Assembly (NCBI RefSeq): GCF_000215745.1
Contig: NC_015663.1
Location: forward strand, 124,001-188,000
Length of the DNA: 64,000 nt
Reading direction: 5' to 3'
Origin: Klebsiella aerogenes KCTC 2190
Lineage (GTDB): Bacteria; Pseudomonadota; Gammaproteobacteria; Enterobacterales; Enterobacteriaceae
The notes under the pieces are model-generated. The model saw only the letters and a list, made by a program, of their open reading frames with translations. It was not told the DNA's origin and made no database searches. The position numbers were made by a program, and so were the translations under genes. Positions 9,892 through 18,156 of the stretch are shown piece by piece (the first letter of the stretch is position 1; each line of letters opens with the position of its first letter).

Positions 9892-10244
9892 AGATGCTCG
9901 ACAGATTACCCCAACTCCTGCGGAGTATATTCAGACAGGCATCCAACCCGACCAGGCTAACCGCGAAAGTAATAACGATGCGGAACAGATGGACGATTTT
10001 AGTGGCCAATGGAATCAAGCAATTGACGCAAATCAACAAACTATTTAGCTAATATTAATAAAACTTATTTTTTTTGCGGACTGGTGCAATAATCAAAATC
10101 CGTGTAAATACGATGTTCATCTTATATAACATTAAGTAATGTTTTAGCACTACGATTTTTACACCGCCGACAATTGACCCCGCCGCTATACTATGACTTA
10201 ATACCCCCATCGCCCGTCTTCGGGTATACTTCAAGGAACCTTTT
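9892..10244. promoter_or_regulatory. Divergent yfgF-yfgG intergenic region with FNR-like site
   Basis: TTGAC at 10023-10027 and ATCAA at 10032-10036 form an FNR box with the required four-base gap and nine of ten matches. On the minus strand a TAAAAT -10 element lies at 10001-9996; a start near 9989 would put the box at about -41, a class II activation position for yfgF. The rest of this 353-bp gap is AT-rich leader, and TATACT at 10225-10230 with AAGGAAC at 10233-10239 belongs to the yfgG side. No other gene is visible in it. Confidence 0.6.
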
Positions 10245-10454
10245 GTGAGTCAGGCACCCAGTATGCGTAAACGACATCGATTTAACCGTCGCATGACCCG
10301 TATCGTACTACTTATCAGTTTTCTCTTCTTCTTTGGACGCTTTGTCTACTCCTCTATCGGTGCCTGGTACCATCATCAGGACAAACAAGAGTCGCAGCAA
10401 TCGACCATCACCATTGATGCTCCCGCGACACCAACGACCCCAGCCCAGGAATAA
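10245..10454 (+). CDS. yfgG: Small single-span membrane protein YfgG (DUF2633)
   Basis: This 69-residue protein has a strongly basic N-terminus (MRKRHRFNRRMTR), one transmembrane helix (IVLLISFLFFFGRFVYSSIG, about residues 20-39) and a short polar tail rich in Thr and Pro. It aligns with E. coli YfgG throughout the first 50 residues; the tail differs. The start is a GTG at 10245, set by AAGGAAC just upstream and by conservation of MSQA-x-SMRKRHRFN; the internal ATG at residue 7 is an alternative. E. coli YfgG has been linked to nickel and cobalt stress resistance, but the mechanism is unknown. Confidence 0.88.
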   Translation: MSQAPSMRKRHRFNRRMTRIVLLISFLFFFGRFVYSSIGAWYHHQDKQESQQSTITIDAPATPTTPAQE

Positions 10455-10457
10455 CGC

Positions 10458-11351
10458 CTACGGCAAAATTTTTAGTTGGTGCAGCAGACGCAGCATCTCC
10501 GCTATCCCTTTGTTGATAACTTTATCCTGACGCATCACTACGCCCAGTTGGCGATAGAGCCGCGGCGATAGCGACTGTACACGTATTCCGGTTCGGTCAT
10601 CTTCAGCCGCCACCGCCATCTTCGGTACGATACTGTATCCCAGACCAGCACGCACCATACGCTTGATAGCCTCAATGCTACCGAGTTGCATCACCGGCGC
10701 CGAGTTTACCCCGGCAGCGCGAAACCAGCCATCGATCAGCTCACGGGTCCCGCTGCCGGCTTCAAATGCTATTAGCGAAAGTGCCTGTAGCAGTGAAGGC
10801 GTCAATTGCCCCACTAGCGGTTCATCATCGTTGGCAGTAATAAATACAAACTCTTCCTCCAGCACTGGCGTTACCGCCAGGCTGCGGCCGCTGGCAGGTA
10901 AGGTCACCAACCCCAGATCAAGCCGGCTCTCTTCCACCGCACGTACAATGTCAAGCGTATTACCGGTCGTGACGCCAACCGTTAACAGCGGATGCTTCTC
11001 GCGTAGATGGCACAATAGCGGCGGCAGCAAATGAATACAGGCCGTCGCCCCGGTACCGAAGCTCATCGTGCCGTGCACTTTATGGTTAAACTCAGCCACC
11101 GACTGCACCGCCGTATTCACCGCCTGCTCAATAATCTCACTATGGGCCAGTAGCGCCAATCCGGCGGCAGTAGCCTTGATCCCTCGCCCGGTACGCTCAA
11201 CCAACCGCGTCTGCAGGAACTGCTCAAGCTGGCGAACCTGCAGGCTTACCGCCGGCTGCGATATTCCCAGTACATCAGCGGCGGCGGAAAAACTGCCGCG
11301 CTGCGCCACCAGCCGGAAGGTTGTCAGATTTACCAAATTCAGCATCGTCAT
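10458..11351 (-). CDS. LysR-family transcriptional regulator
   Basis: A 297-residue regulator with a winged helix-turn-helix at residues 1-60 (FRLVAQRGSFSAAADVLGISQPAVSLQVRQLEQFL) and a periplasmic-binding-protein-like effector domain from about residue 88 (GTMSFGTGATACIHLLPPLL...). The reading frame extends upstream to 11462, but that extension overlaps the divergent MFS gene and lacks homology to the family; the ATG at 11351 (MTMLNLVN) follows GAGAAA and gives the standard length. It is divergent from the MFS gene with 98 bp between starts, the classical layout in which a LysR protein controls its neighbour. The ligand is unknown. E. coli has yfgH-yfgI at this position, so the pair is an accessory feature. 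Confidence 0.9.
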   Translation of the reverse strand: MTMLNLVNLTTFRLVAQRGSFSAAADVLGISQPAVSLQVRQLEQFLQTRLVERTGRGIKATAAGLALLAHSEIIEQAVNTAVQSVAEFNHKVHGTMSFGTGATACIHLLPPLLCHLREKHPLLTVGVTTGNTLDIVRAVEESRLDLGLVTLPASGRSLAVTPVLEEEFVFITANDDEPLVGQLTPSLLQALSLIAFEAGSGTRELIDGWFRAAGVNSAPVMQLGSIEAIKRMVRAGLGYSIVPKMAVAAEDDRTGIRVQSLSPRLYRQLGVVMRQDKVINKGIAEMLRLLHQLKILP

Positions 11352-11413
11352 CACAAAGTTTCTCTTATGCAGGCTATAAGCCCCAGGTGCTGCCTGCACA
11401 ATAGCGCGCGCGA

Positions 11414-11434
11414 TATGCTGCCGACAACTGCATA
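11414..11434. promoter_or_regulatory. LysR-type T-N11-A operator between the LysR and MFS genes
   Basis: TATGC at 11414-11418 and GCATA at 11430-11434 are perfect inverted arms separated by exactly 11 bases, the LTTR box format. A second, wider inverted repeat (TGCAGG at 11368-11373, CCTGCA at 11393-11398) lies toward the regulator gene and could be an autoregulatory half. Confidence 0.5.
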
Positions 11435-11449
11435 ACGCTCTGGAATTCA

Positions 11450-12658
11450 ATGAAAACGTCAATCTTGCCTGGCACCGCGCCTCTTTCCCTTACCCTCGCA
11501 GCCGGCGGCAACCAGCTCATCAACTGGGGGATCGTTTTTTATATGCCCGGTACCTTTGCCGGCGCTATTGCTAATGATACTGGCTGGGGCGGAACAGAGA
11601 TCTTTCTCGGTTTGACCTTCGCCATGCTGATGATGGCGGCGATCTCGCCTTTTATCGCCCGCCTGTTGGCCTGGTTTGGCGGTCAGCGGGTGGTGTTCAT
11701 CGGTTCATTAACCATCGCGGCAAGCTGCCTGGCAATGTCGCAGGCAGACAGCCTGATCTTCTGGTACGTCGCATGGCTACTGGCCGGTGTCGGTATGCGG
11801 CTGGCGCTATACGATGCGCTGTTCGCCGCGCTGGTTAACCTGTATGGTCAACGCGCCAGAGTAACTATTTCACGGGTGACCCTGGCTGGAGGACTGGCCT
11901 CAGCGATATTCTGGCCGCTGGGCACCGCGCTGCTCGCGCTAATGGGCTGGCGTGGAGCGCTGGTAATCTACAGCCTGTTTGGCCTGCTTAGCGCACTACT
12001 GCTGTGGCGGATGCCTAATCAACGCTTGCCCGACCGGAGCGCTCATCAGGAGAAAGTGCCGCTTTCCCGCCGCGACCAGCACATGGGCCTGCTGTACGCC
12101 TCGCTTATCGCTTTGGTCACCTTTATTTCTAACGGCACATCCACCCATCTGCCTGAGTTTATCGCCAGCTACGGTTTGCCGGTAATGATAGGGGTACTAT
12201 GGGGCATCGGACAGACCGGCGCCCGATTTCTGGAGGTGATTTCAGGAGCGCGCCTCTCCCCACTTCGGTTAACGCTGTTGACCACAGCGCTGTTGCCGCT
12301 CTGCTTTTTACTGGGCCTCAACGCCGCCTCGCTAAGCTGGACCGTTGGCGGTTTCGTTTTCGCCTACGGGGCCATTAACGGCCTGACGACGGTATTTAAA
12401 GCAACATTACCGTTGCAGCTATTCGCGGCGGAAGATTACGCGCGGCGTACCGGACGGCTGTTGATCCCAGCGCAACTACTGGCCGCCGTCTCGCCATTTG
12501 CCTATGCCTGGCTAAATCAACATCTGGGGATAGAAAGGAGCCTTGCTATTTCGGGTCTATTATCGCTGGTCGTACTGGGGCTGGCGCTGAGAATCGGCTG
12601 GCTGCAGCGGCGGCAGGTTGTGCGGATAAGTCATGGACAAAGTGAAGAGAGGGTATGA
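11450..12658 (+). CDS. MFS transporter of unknown substrate
   Basis: The 402-residue product is a 12-helix major facilitator: hydrophobic segments run from residue 15 to 390 with a central hydrophilic loop near residues 190-205 (RLPDRSAHQEKVPLSRRDQ). GGQRVVFIG after helix 2 fits the usual loop 2-3 motif position, though in degenerate form. It could be an efflux pump or an importer; the sequence alone does not tell. Being divergent from a LysR regulator with a T-N11-A box between them suggests inducible expression by an unknown small molecule. The ATG at 11450 has only a weak GGAA upstream. Its stop is followed at once by one copy of the 16-bp repeat described in the findings. Confidence 0.88.
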   Translation: MKTSILPGTAPLSLTLAAGGNQLINWGIVFYMPGTFAGAIANDTGWGGTEIFLGLTFAMLMMAAISPFIARLLAWFGGQRVVFIGSLTIAASCLAMSQADSLIFWYVAWLLAGVGMRLALYDALFAALVNLYGQRARVTISRVTLAGGLASAIFWPLGTALLALMGWRGALVIYSLFGLLSALLLWRMPNQRLPDRSAHQEKVPLSRRDQHMGLLYASLIALVTFISNGTSTHLPEFIASYGLPVMIGVLWGIGQTGARFLEVISGARLSPLRLTLLTTALLPLCFLLGLNAASLSWTVGGFVFAYGAINGLTTVFKATLPLQLFAAEDYARRTGRLLIPAQLLAAVSPFAYAWLNQHLGIERSLAISGLLSLVVLGLALRIGWLQRRQVVRISHGQSEERV

Positions 12659-12673
12659 AAAACCCTCTGTAAA
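12658..12673. repeat. 16-bp direct repeat, left copy (flanks toxin-antitoxin pair)
   Basis: AAAAACCCTCTGTAAA here is identical to 13385-13400, where it forms one arm and the loop of the guaA terminator. The copy at this place lacks the second arm and cannot form the hairpin. Confidence 0.8.
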
Positions 12674-12692
12674 ACACACACATTTAGGACTA

Positions 12693-13025
12693 TCAGGCCA
12701 CGATCAGACGCTTAAACAGCAGCTGCTGAACATCCTGCCGATGTGCCAGGATCGCATGCGCGGTTACTAAAGTTCCGTCTACGGAATACAAAACCCGGTA
12801 GCCTTCAGCGTGATTAAACTCCCGATATTTGGCGCAGCCAATTTTCAGCAATTCGGGGCAAATCTGGCAGCCCAAGGGGAACTGTCCTACGGTGCTCTCA
12901 AACTGGGTGAGAATATCTGCGATAACCGGACGCGGCTCAACATCAACACGCTTCAGAAAACCCGCTATTGTGTCGATGCAGTGCTTCACCGTAAGCGTGT
13001 ACTCAAAGGTCACCTGCTGTTCCAT
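12693..13025 (-). CDS. Type II toxin, RelE/ParE family
   Basis: The 110-residue protein has the small alpha/beta pattern of RelE/ParE toxins: an N-terminal helical pair (DTIAGFLKRVD ... IADILTQFESTVGQFPLG), a central REFNHAEGYRVLYSVDGT segment and a C-terminal ILAHRQDVQQLLFKRLI strand-helix, which is where these toxins place catalytic or target-contacting basic residues. AAGGGA lies upstream of the ATG. The antitoxin gene precedes it by 30 bp in the same direction, the normal antitoxin-first order. Whether it cuts mRNA (RelE-like) or poisons gyrase (ParE-like) cannot be read from the sequence. Confidence 0.85.
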   Translation of the reverse strand: MEQQVTFEYTLTVKHCIDTIAGFLKRVDVEPRPVIADILTQFESTVGQFPLGCQICPELLKIGCAKYREFNHAEGYRVLYSVDGTLVTAHAILAHRQDVQQLLFKRLIVA

Positions 13026-13055
13026 GGAAGTCCCTTAACGTTGAGCGCGCTGCGT

Positions 13056-13289
13056 TTAATCCGCAAGGCCATCCAGCAACTGGTCTTTCGAGAACACGCG
13101 CCCTTCCGCTTTATCTTTCTCTGACAGAGTAAGCAATTTCAGCAAAGCAATGGCGTTTTCCCGTTCCTGCTGCTGATCATAGGACTCTATAACGTAAGCA
13201 GGCACACCGTTTTGTGTGACCAGGATAGGTTCTGACAGATCAAGCGTTGCGGCGTTCTTTTTAACGTAGCTGATAGTCTCTACTTTCAT
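13056..13289 (-). CDS. Type II antitoxin, Phd/YefM family
   Basis: The 77-residue product starts [18 protein letters not shown] and continues with [21 protein letters not shown], the DNA-binding N-terminal fold of Phd/YefM antitoxins, followed by a charged C-terminal segment that would wrap the toxin. The ATG at 13289 is chosen because AGGCGGA lies seven bases before it; the frame opens at 13310 without a better site. It would neutralise the downstream RelE/ParE protein and repress the pair through the repeats at 13323-13343. Confidence 0.85.
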   Translation of the reverse strand: MKVETISYVKKNAATLDLSEPILVTQNGVPAYVIESYDQQQERENAIALLKLLTLSEKDKAEGRVFSKDQLLDGLAD

Positions 13290-13320
13290 GTTGGTCCGCC
13301 TAATGGTCATGTCTCGGTTT

Positions 13321-13343
13321 TAATATAGACTATATTTAGACTA
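13321..13343 (-). promoter_or_regulatory. Promoter/operator of the toxin-antitoxin pair
   Basis: ATATAGACTA (13323-13332) and ATTTAGACTA (13334-13343) are near-identical direct repeats spaced 11 bp, one helical turn apart, 34-54 bp before the antitoxin start. On the minus strand they include a TATATT -10-like hexamer. This is a fitting place for antitoxin binding. Confidence 0.45.
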
Positions 13344-13382
13344 CGCTCAATAATCCTTCCTCAGCGCCATTTACCAGGACAT

Positions 13383-13410
13383 AAAAAAACCCTCTGTAAA
13401 CAGAGGGTTT
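13383..13410 (-). terminator. Rho-independent terminator of guaBA
   Basis: AAACCCTCTG and CAGAGGGTTT form a perfect 10-bp stem with a TAAA loop (13387-13410); on the minus strand the stem runs into a seven-T tract. It lies 20 bases after the guaA stop. Confidence 0.92.
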
Positions 13411-13430
13411 CGTTCAGCTATCAGCAGGAA

Positions 13431-15008
13431 TTATTCCCACTCAATAGTCGCTGGCGGCTTACCGCTGATGTCGTACACCACGCGGGAAATACCGTTAACT
13501 TCGTTGATGATGCGGTTGGAAACACGGCCGAGGAAATCATACGGCAGGTGCGCCCAGTGCGCGGTCATAAAGTCGATGGTTTCTACCGCACGCAGGGAGA
13601 CGACCCAGTCGTACTTACGACCATCGCCCATCACGCCGACGGAGCGAACCGGCAGGAACACGGTGAATGCCTGGCTTACTTTGTCATACAGGTCGGCTTT
13701 GCGCAGTTCTTCAATGAAGATAGCGTCCGCGCGACGCAGCAGGTCGCAGTACTCTTTCTTCACTTCGCCAAGTACGCGAACGCCGAGGCCCGGCCCCGGG
13801 AACGGGTGGCGGAACAGCATGTCGTACGGCAGGCCCAGCTCCAGACCAATCTTACGCACTTCGTCTTTGAACAGCTCTTTCAGCGGCTCAACGAGGCCCA
13901 TCTTCATTTCTTTCGGCAGACCGCCCACGTTGTGGTGAGACTTGATGACGTGCGCTTTACCGGTCGCGGAAGCAGCGGATTCGATCACGTCAGGGTAGAT
14001 AGTGCCCTGCGCCAGCCATTTCACGTCTTCCAGCTTCAGCGCTTCTTCGTCAAACACTTCAACGAAGACGCGGCCAATGATTTTACGCTTCGCTTCCGGA
14101 TCGTTTTCGCCCTTCAGCGCGGTCAGGAAGCGATCTTCCGCCGCAACGTGTACGATGTTCAGGCCGAAACGGTCGCCGAACATATCCATAACCTGCTCGG
14201 CTTCGTTCAGGCGCAGCAGGCCGTTATCCACGAATACGCAGGTCAGATTTTTGCCGATGGCGCGGTGCAGCAGCATCGCGGTAACGGAAGAGTCAACGCC
14301 GCCGGACAGGCCGAGGATGACTTTATCTTCACCCACCTGCTGACGAATACGCTCAACCGCGTCGTCGATGATCTTCGCCGGCGTCCACAGCGCTTCACAC
14401 TGGCAGATGTCGCGCACGAAGCGCTCCAGCATACGCAGCCCCTGACGGGTGTGGGTGACTTCCGGGTGGAACTGTACGCCGTAGAAGCGTTTTTCTTCAT
14501 TCGCCATGATGGCGAACGGGCAGCTTTCAGTGCTGGCGACGGTCACAAAGTCGGAAGGGATAGCGGTGACTTTATCACCATGGCTCATCCACACGTCCAG
14601 CAGCGGCTTACCGTCAGCGCTCAGCGCATCTTCGATGCCCTTGATCAGCGCGCTGTCGGTCTGCACTTCCACCTGCGCGTAACCGAACTCGCGCTCGTTG
14701 GAAGCTTCAACGTGGCCGCCCAGCTGCATGGCCATGGTCTGCATGCCATAGCATACGCCGAATACCGGTACGCCGGCTTCGAAGACGTACTGCGGCGCAC
14801 GCGGGCTGTTGTCTTCGGTGGTGCTTTCCGGGCCGCCGGAAAGAATAATGCCGTTCGGGTTGAACTCGCGGATTTGAGCTTCGGTCACGTCCCAAGCCCA
14901 GAGCTCGCAATAGACCCCTAATTCACGTACGCGACGCGCAACCAGCTGGGTGTACTGAGAACCGAAGTCCAGGATAAGAATGCGATGTTTATGAATGTTA
15001 TCCGTCAT
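13431..15008 (-). CDS. guaA: GMP synthase (glutamine-hydrolysing)
   Basis: GuaA aminates XMP to GMP using glutamine and ATP, the last step of guanine nucleotide synthesis. The 525 residues equal the E. coli length. The N-terminal class I glutamine amidotransferase domain (to about residue 205) shows the nucleophile in [11 protein letters not shown] near Cys86 and the [11 protein letters not shown]is/Glu pair near residue 180; the ATP-pyrophosphatase domain starts with [11 protein letters not shown] near residue 233; the C-terminal dimerisation domain ends ...PPATIEWE. It is the second gene of guaBA, 69 bp after guaB, with a hairpin in the gap. Confidence 0.99.
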   Translation of the reverse strand: MTDNIHKHRILILDFGSQYTQLVARRVRELGVYCELWAWDVTEAQIREFNPNGIILSGGPESTTEDNSPRAPQYVFEAGVPVFGVCYGMQTMAMQLGGHVEASNEREFGYAQVEVQTDSALIKGIEDALSADGKPLLDVWMSHGDKVTAIPSDFVTVASTESCPFAIMANEEKRFYGVQFHPEVTHTRQGLRMLERFVRDICQCEALWTPAKIIDDAVERIRQQVGEDKVILGLSGGVDSSVTAMLLHRAIGKNLTCVFVDNGLLRLNEAEQVMDMFGDRFGLNIVHVAAEDRFLTALKGENDPEAKRKIIGRVFVEVFDEEALKLEDVKWLAQGTIYPDVIESAASATGKAHVIKSHHNVGGLPKEMKMGLVEPLKELFKDEVRKIGLELGLPYDMLFRHPFPGPGLGVRVLGEVKKEYCDLLRRADAIFIEELRKADLYDKVSQAFTVFLPVRSVGVMGDGRKYDWVVSLRAVETIDFMTAHWAHLPYDFLGRVSNRIINEVNGISRVVYDISGKPPATIEWE

Positions 15009-15048
15009 TGACGTTAATTCCAGAGAAGTAGCGATGATTGAATAAAAA

Positions 15049-15071
15049 TCGCCCGGCGCGTAGCCGGGCGA
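15049..15071 (-). terminator. Intercistronic hairpin between guaB and guaA
   Basis: TCGCCCGGC (15049-15057) and GCCGGGCGA (15063-15071) form a 9-bp GC-rich stem; on the minus strand it is followed by TTTTTATT. It has the form of a terminator but lies inside the operon, so it may attenuate guaA or protect the guaB 3' end. Confidence 0.6.
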
Positions 15072-15077
15072 TGAAAA

Positions 15078-16544
15078 TCAGGAGCCCATGCGGTAGTTCG
15101 GGGATTCCTTGGTGATCGTCACGTCGTGAACGTGGCTCTCCTGGATGCCCGCGCCGCTGATGCGCACGAACTCTGCCTTGGTACGCAGTGCGTCAATAGT
15201 ACCACAACCGGTCAGACCCATACAGGAGCGCAGGCCGCCCATCTGCTGGTGAATGATCTCTTTCAGGCGGCCTTTATAGGCAACGCGGCCTTCGATACCT
15301 TCCGGTACCAGTTTGTCAGCGGCGTTATCGCTCTGGAAGTAACGGTCAGAGGAACCTTTGGACATCGCGCCCAGGGAACCCATACCGCGGTAGGATTTGT
15401 AAGAACGGCCCTGATAGAGCTCGATTTCACCCGGGGATTCTTCGGTACCGGCCAGCATGGAGCCAACCATCACCGCGGCGGCGCCTGCGGCAATCGCTTT
15501 TGCGATATCGCCGGAGAAACGGATACCGCCATCGGCGATAACCGGAATACCGGTGCCTTCCAGCGCTTCAACCGCGTCGGAAACGGCGGTGATCTGCGGA
15601 ACGCCTACGCCGGTAACGATACGGGTAGTACAGATGGAGCCTGGGCCGATACCCACTTTCACCGCGCTGACGCCAGCTTCCGCCAGGGCACGAGCACCCG
15701 CGCCGGTCGCCACGTTACCGCCGATGATTTGCAGGTCAGGATATTTAGCGCGCGTTTCGCGAATACGCTGCAGAACGCCTTCGGAGTGACCGTGAGAGGA
15801 GTCGATCAGCAGAACGTCAACGCCTGCGGCAACCAGCGCGTCAACGCGCTCTTCGTTACCGGCGCCAGCGCCAACGGCCGCGCCAACGCGCAGACGACCG
15901 TGCTCGTCTTTACACGCATTTGGTTTACGTTCCGCTTTCTGGAAATCTTTTACGGTGATCATGCCGCGCAGGTGGAAGCTATCATCCACTACCAGCGCTT
16001 TTTCTACGCGTTTTTCGTGCATTTTCGCGAAGACCACTTCACGGCTTTCACCTTCACGCACGGTGACCAGGCGCTCTTTCGGCGTCATATAAACGCTGAC
16101 CGGCTGATTCAGGTCGGTAACAAAACGCACGTCGCGGCCGGTGATAATGCCGACCAGTTCGTTGTCTTCGGTCACTACCGGATAACCGGCGAAACCGTTA
16201 CGTTCGGTCAGTTCTTTCACTTCGCGCAGGGTGGTAGTCGGCAGAACGGTCTGTGGATCGCTTACCACACCGGATTCATGTTTCTTCACGCGACGGACTT
16301 CTTCCGCCTGGCGCTCGATTGACATGTTTTTATGAATAAAGCCGATGCCGCCTTCCTGGGCCAGGGCAATTGCCAGGCGCGCTTCAGTTACGGTATCCAT
16401 CGCCGCGGAGAGCATAGGAATATTCAGACGAATCGTTTTCGTCAGCTGCGTGCTGAGATCGGCGGTATTCGGCAGAACGGTAGAATGAGCGGGAACAAGG
16501 AGGACGTCGTCAAACGTCAGGGCTTCTTTAGCGATACGTAGCAT
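15078..16544 (-). CDS. guaB: IMP dehydrogenase
   Basis: GuaB oxidises IMP to XMP with NAD+, the committed step to GMP. The 488-residue product (same as E. coli) has the N-terminal barrel start [22 protein letters not shown], two CBS domains at about residues 93-205 inserted in the barrel, and the catalytic loop [17 protein letters not shown] near residue 300 with the nucleophilic Cys. The frame is open upstream to 16610, but the ATG at 16544 is the conserved start. It leads the guaBA operon, diverges from xseA, and carries a PurR-like operator in its promoter. Confidence 0.99.
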   Translation of the reverse strand: MLRIAKEALTFDDVLLVPAHSTVLPNTADLSTQLTKTIRLNIPMLSAAMDTVTEARLAIALAQEGGIGFIHKNMSIERQAEEVRRVKKHESGVVSDPQTVLPTTTLREVKELTERNGFAGYPVVTEDNELVGIITGRDVRFVTDLNQPVSVYMTPKERLVTVREGESREVVFAKMHEKRVEKALVVDDSFHLRGMITVKDFQKAERKPNACKDEHGRLRVGAAVGAGAGNEERVDALVAAGVDVLLIDSSHGHSEGVLQRIRETRAKYPDLQIIGGNVATGAGARALAEAGVSAVKVGIGPGSICTTRIVTGVGVPQITAVSDAVEALEGTGIPVIADGGIRFSGDIAKAIAAGAAAVMVGSMLAGTEESPGEIELYQGRSYKSYRGMGSLGAMSKGSSDRYFQSDNAADKLVPEGIEGRVAYKGRLKEIIHQQMGGLRSCMGLTGCGTIDALRTKAEFVRISGAGIQESHVHDVTITKESPNYRMGS

Positions 16545-16577
16545 GGGCAATATCTCGACCAGGGTGGATAAATATTG

Positions 16578-16613
16578 CCGTGGCATTATACAGAGCGTAA
16601 CCGATTGCATCCA
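16578..16613 (-). promoter_or_regulatory. guaB promoter with PurR-like operator
   Basis: TATAAT on the minus strand lies at 16590-16585. Between it and the -35 region is ATGCAATCGGTTACGC (minus strand, 16610-16595), 11 of 16 matches to the palindromic PurR consensus including the central CG. A repressor there would block the promoter when hypoxanthine or guanine is present. Confidence 0.55.
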
Positions 16614-16702
16614 CCCTTTTTTGCAAATAATACTTGCGATCCCCTCTCAGCGCGTTACTATCGACTGAATAACCTGCTGATTTAGAATTTGATCTTGCTC
16701 AC

Positions 16703-18076
16703 ATGTTGCCATCTCAATCCCCTGCAATATTTACGGTCAGCCGCCTGAATCAGACGGTTCGCTTACTGCTGGAACGCGAAATGGGCCAGGTATGGATAAG
16801 CGGCGAGATCTCTAACTTCAGCCAGCCCTCTTCCGGCCACTGGTACTTCACCTTAAAAGACGATAACGCTCAGGTGCGCTGCGCGATGTTTCGCAACAGC
16901 AACCGTCGCGTCACATTTCGCCCGCAGCATGGCCAGCAGGTGCTGGTTCGCGCCAACATTACCCTTTACGAGCCTCGCGGCGACTACCAGATCATCGTCG
17001 AAAGCATGCAGCCCGCCGGTGAGGGCCTGTTGCAGCAAAAATATGAGCAGCTCAAGGCGCTCCTGACGGCAGAAGGGTTATTCGATCAAAGCCACAAGCA
17101 GGCGCTCCCCTCTCCCGCGCACTGCGTCGGCGTCGTCACCTCCAAAACCGGCGCCGCGCTGCATGATATCTTACATGTGTTGAAACGCCGCGATCCCTCG
17201 CTGCCGGTGATTATCTACCCGACGGCGGTGCAAGGCGATGATGCGCCGGGGCAAATCGTGCGCGCAATAGCATTAGCCAACCAGCGCCAGGAATGCGATG
17301 TGCTGATCGTCGGGCGCGGCGGCGGTTCGCTGGAAGATTTATGGAGCTTTAACGACGAACGGGTCGCGCGGGCAATTTTCGCCAGCCGCATTCCGGTAGT
17401 GAGCGCCGTCGGCCATGAAACTGACGTCACTATCGCCGATTTCGTCGCCGACCTGCGTGCGCCGACGCCTTCTGCGGCGGCAGAGATCGTCAGCCGCAAT
17501 CAGCAGGAACTGTTGCGTCAGCTACAGTCCGGCCAGCAACGCCTGGAGATGGCGATGGATTACTTCCTCGCCAACCGCCATCGCCGCTTTACTCAGCTGT
17601 TTCACCGTTTACAGCAGCAACATCCTCAGCTGCGCTTAGCGCGTCAGCAGACCGAACTGGAGCGCCTGCGTCAGCGGATGCGCTTTGCGCTGGAAAGCCA
17701 GCTCAAACGTGCCGACCAGCGTCAGCAGCGCGCCGTGCAGCGGTTGAATCAGCAAAACCCGCAGCCGCGCATCCATCGCGCGCAGTCGCGTATTCAGCAA
17801 CTGGAGTATCGTCTGGCGGAAAATATTCGCGCCCGCCTGAGCGAGCAGCGCGAGCGTTTCGGCAATACCGTGACGCATCTGGAGGCCGTCAGCCCGCTGG
17901 CAACGCTGGCTCGCGGCTACAGCGTCACCTCAGCCGGCGATGGCAAAGTATTGAAAAAAATCAAACAGGTACAGGCTGGCGATGTCGTGACTACCCGGCT
18001 GGAAGATGGTTGGGTTGAAAGCGAAGTGACAGTCATCACTCCGGTGAAGAAAACGCGCGCCCGCAAAAAAGTCTAA
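16703..18076 (+). CDS. xseA: Exodeoxyribonuclease VII large subunit
   Basis: XseA with XseB makes exonuclease VII, which degrades single-stranded DNA from both ends. The 457 residues (E. coli 456) show the N-terminal OB-fold ([25 protein letters not shown], residues 28-52), the catalytic domain with [14 protein letters not shown] near residue 203 and [17 protein letters not shown] near 235, and a long Gln/Arg-rich coiled coil (about 260-400) before the conserved end segment [10 protein letters not shown]. The ATG at 16703 gives the family N-terminus. xseB is not adjacent, as in E. coli. Confidence 0.98.
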   Translation: MLPSQSPAIFTVSRLNQTVRLLLEREMGQVWISGEISNFSQPSSGHWYFTLKDDNAQVRCAMFRNSNRRVTFRPQHGQQVLVRANITLYEPRGDYQIIVESMQPAGEGLLQQKYEQLKALLTAEGLFDQSHKQALPSPAHCVGVVTSKTGAALHDILHVLKRRDPSLPVIIYPTAVQGDDAPGQIVRAIALANQRQECDVLIVGRGGGSLEDLWSFNDERVARAIFASRIPVVSAVGHETDVTIADFVADLRAPTPSAAAEIVSRNQQELLRQLQSGQQRLEMAMDYFLANRHRRFTQLFHRLQQQHPQLRLARQQTELERLRQRMRFALESQLKRADQRQQRAVQRLNQQNPQPRIHRAQSRIQQLEYRLAENIRARLSEQRERFGNTVTHLEAVSPLATLARGYSVTSAGDGKVLKKIKQVQAGDVVTTRLEDGWVESEVTVITPVKKTRARKKV

Positions 18077-18102
18077 TTATCCTCCCGTTTCATGCGGGGA
18101 TA
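18076..18102 (+). terminator. Weak hairpin after xseA
   Basis: TTATCC-T-CCCG pairs with CGGGGATAA with one bulge, just after the xseA stop. There is no clear T tract, so termination would be partial. Confidence 0.35.
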
Positions 18103-18156
18103 ACTATACTGCTGTCATGCCCTTTTAAAACCGTTCATCCGGCCAGGGAGCGTGAT

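Noticed and set aside
12658..12690. Second guaA-type terminator after the MFS gene
   Set aside because: Only one arm of the stem is present; the following bases do not pair with it.
13548..14921. 457-codon open frame on the plus strand
   Set aside because: Antisense to guaA over almost its whole length; product is rich in His, Arg, Gln and Val and has no recognisable domain. It is a codon-bias shadow of a high-GC gene.
15126..16322. 398-codon open frame on the plus strand
   Set aside because: Antisense to guaB with the same low-information composition; no ribosome binding site and no homology.
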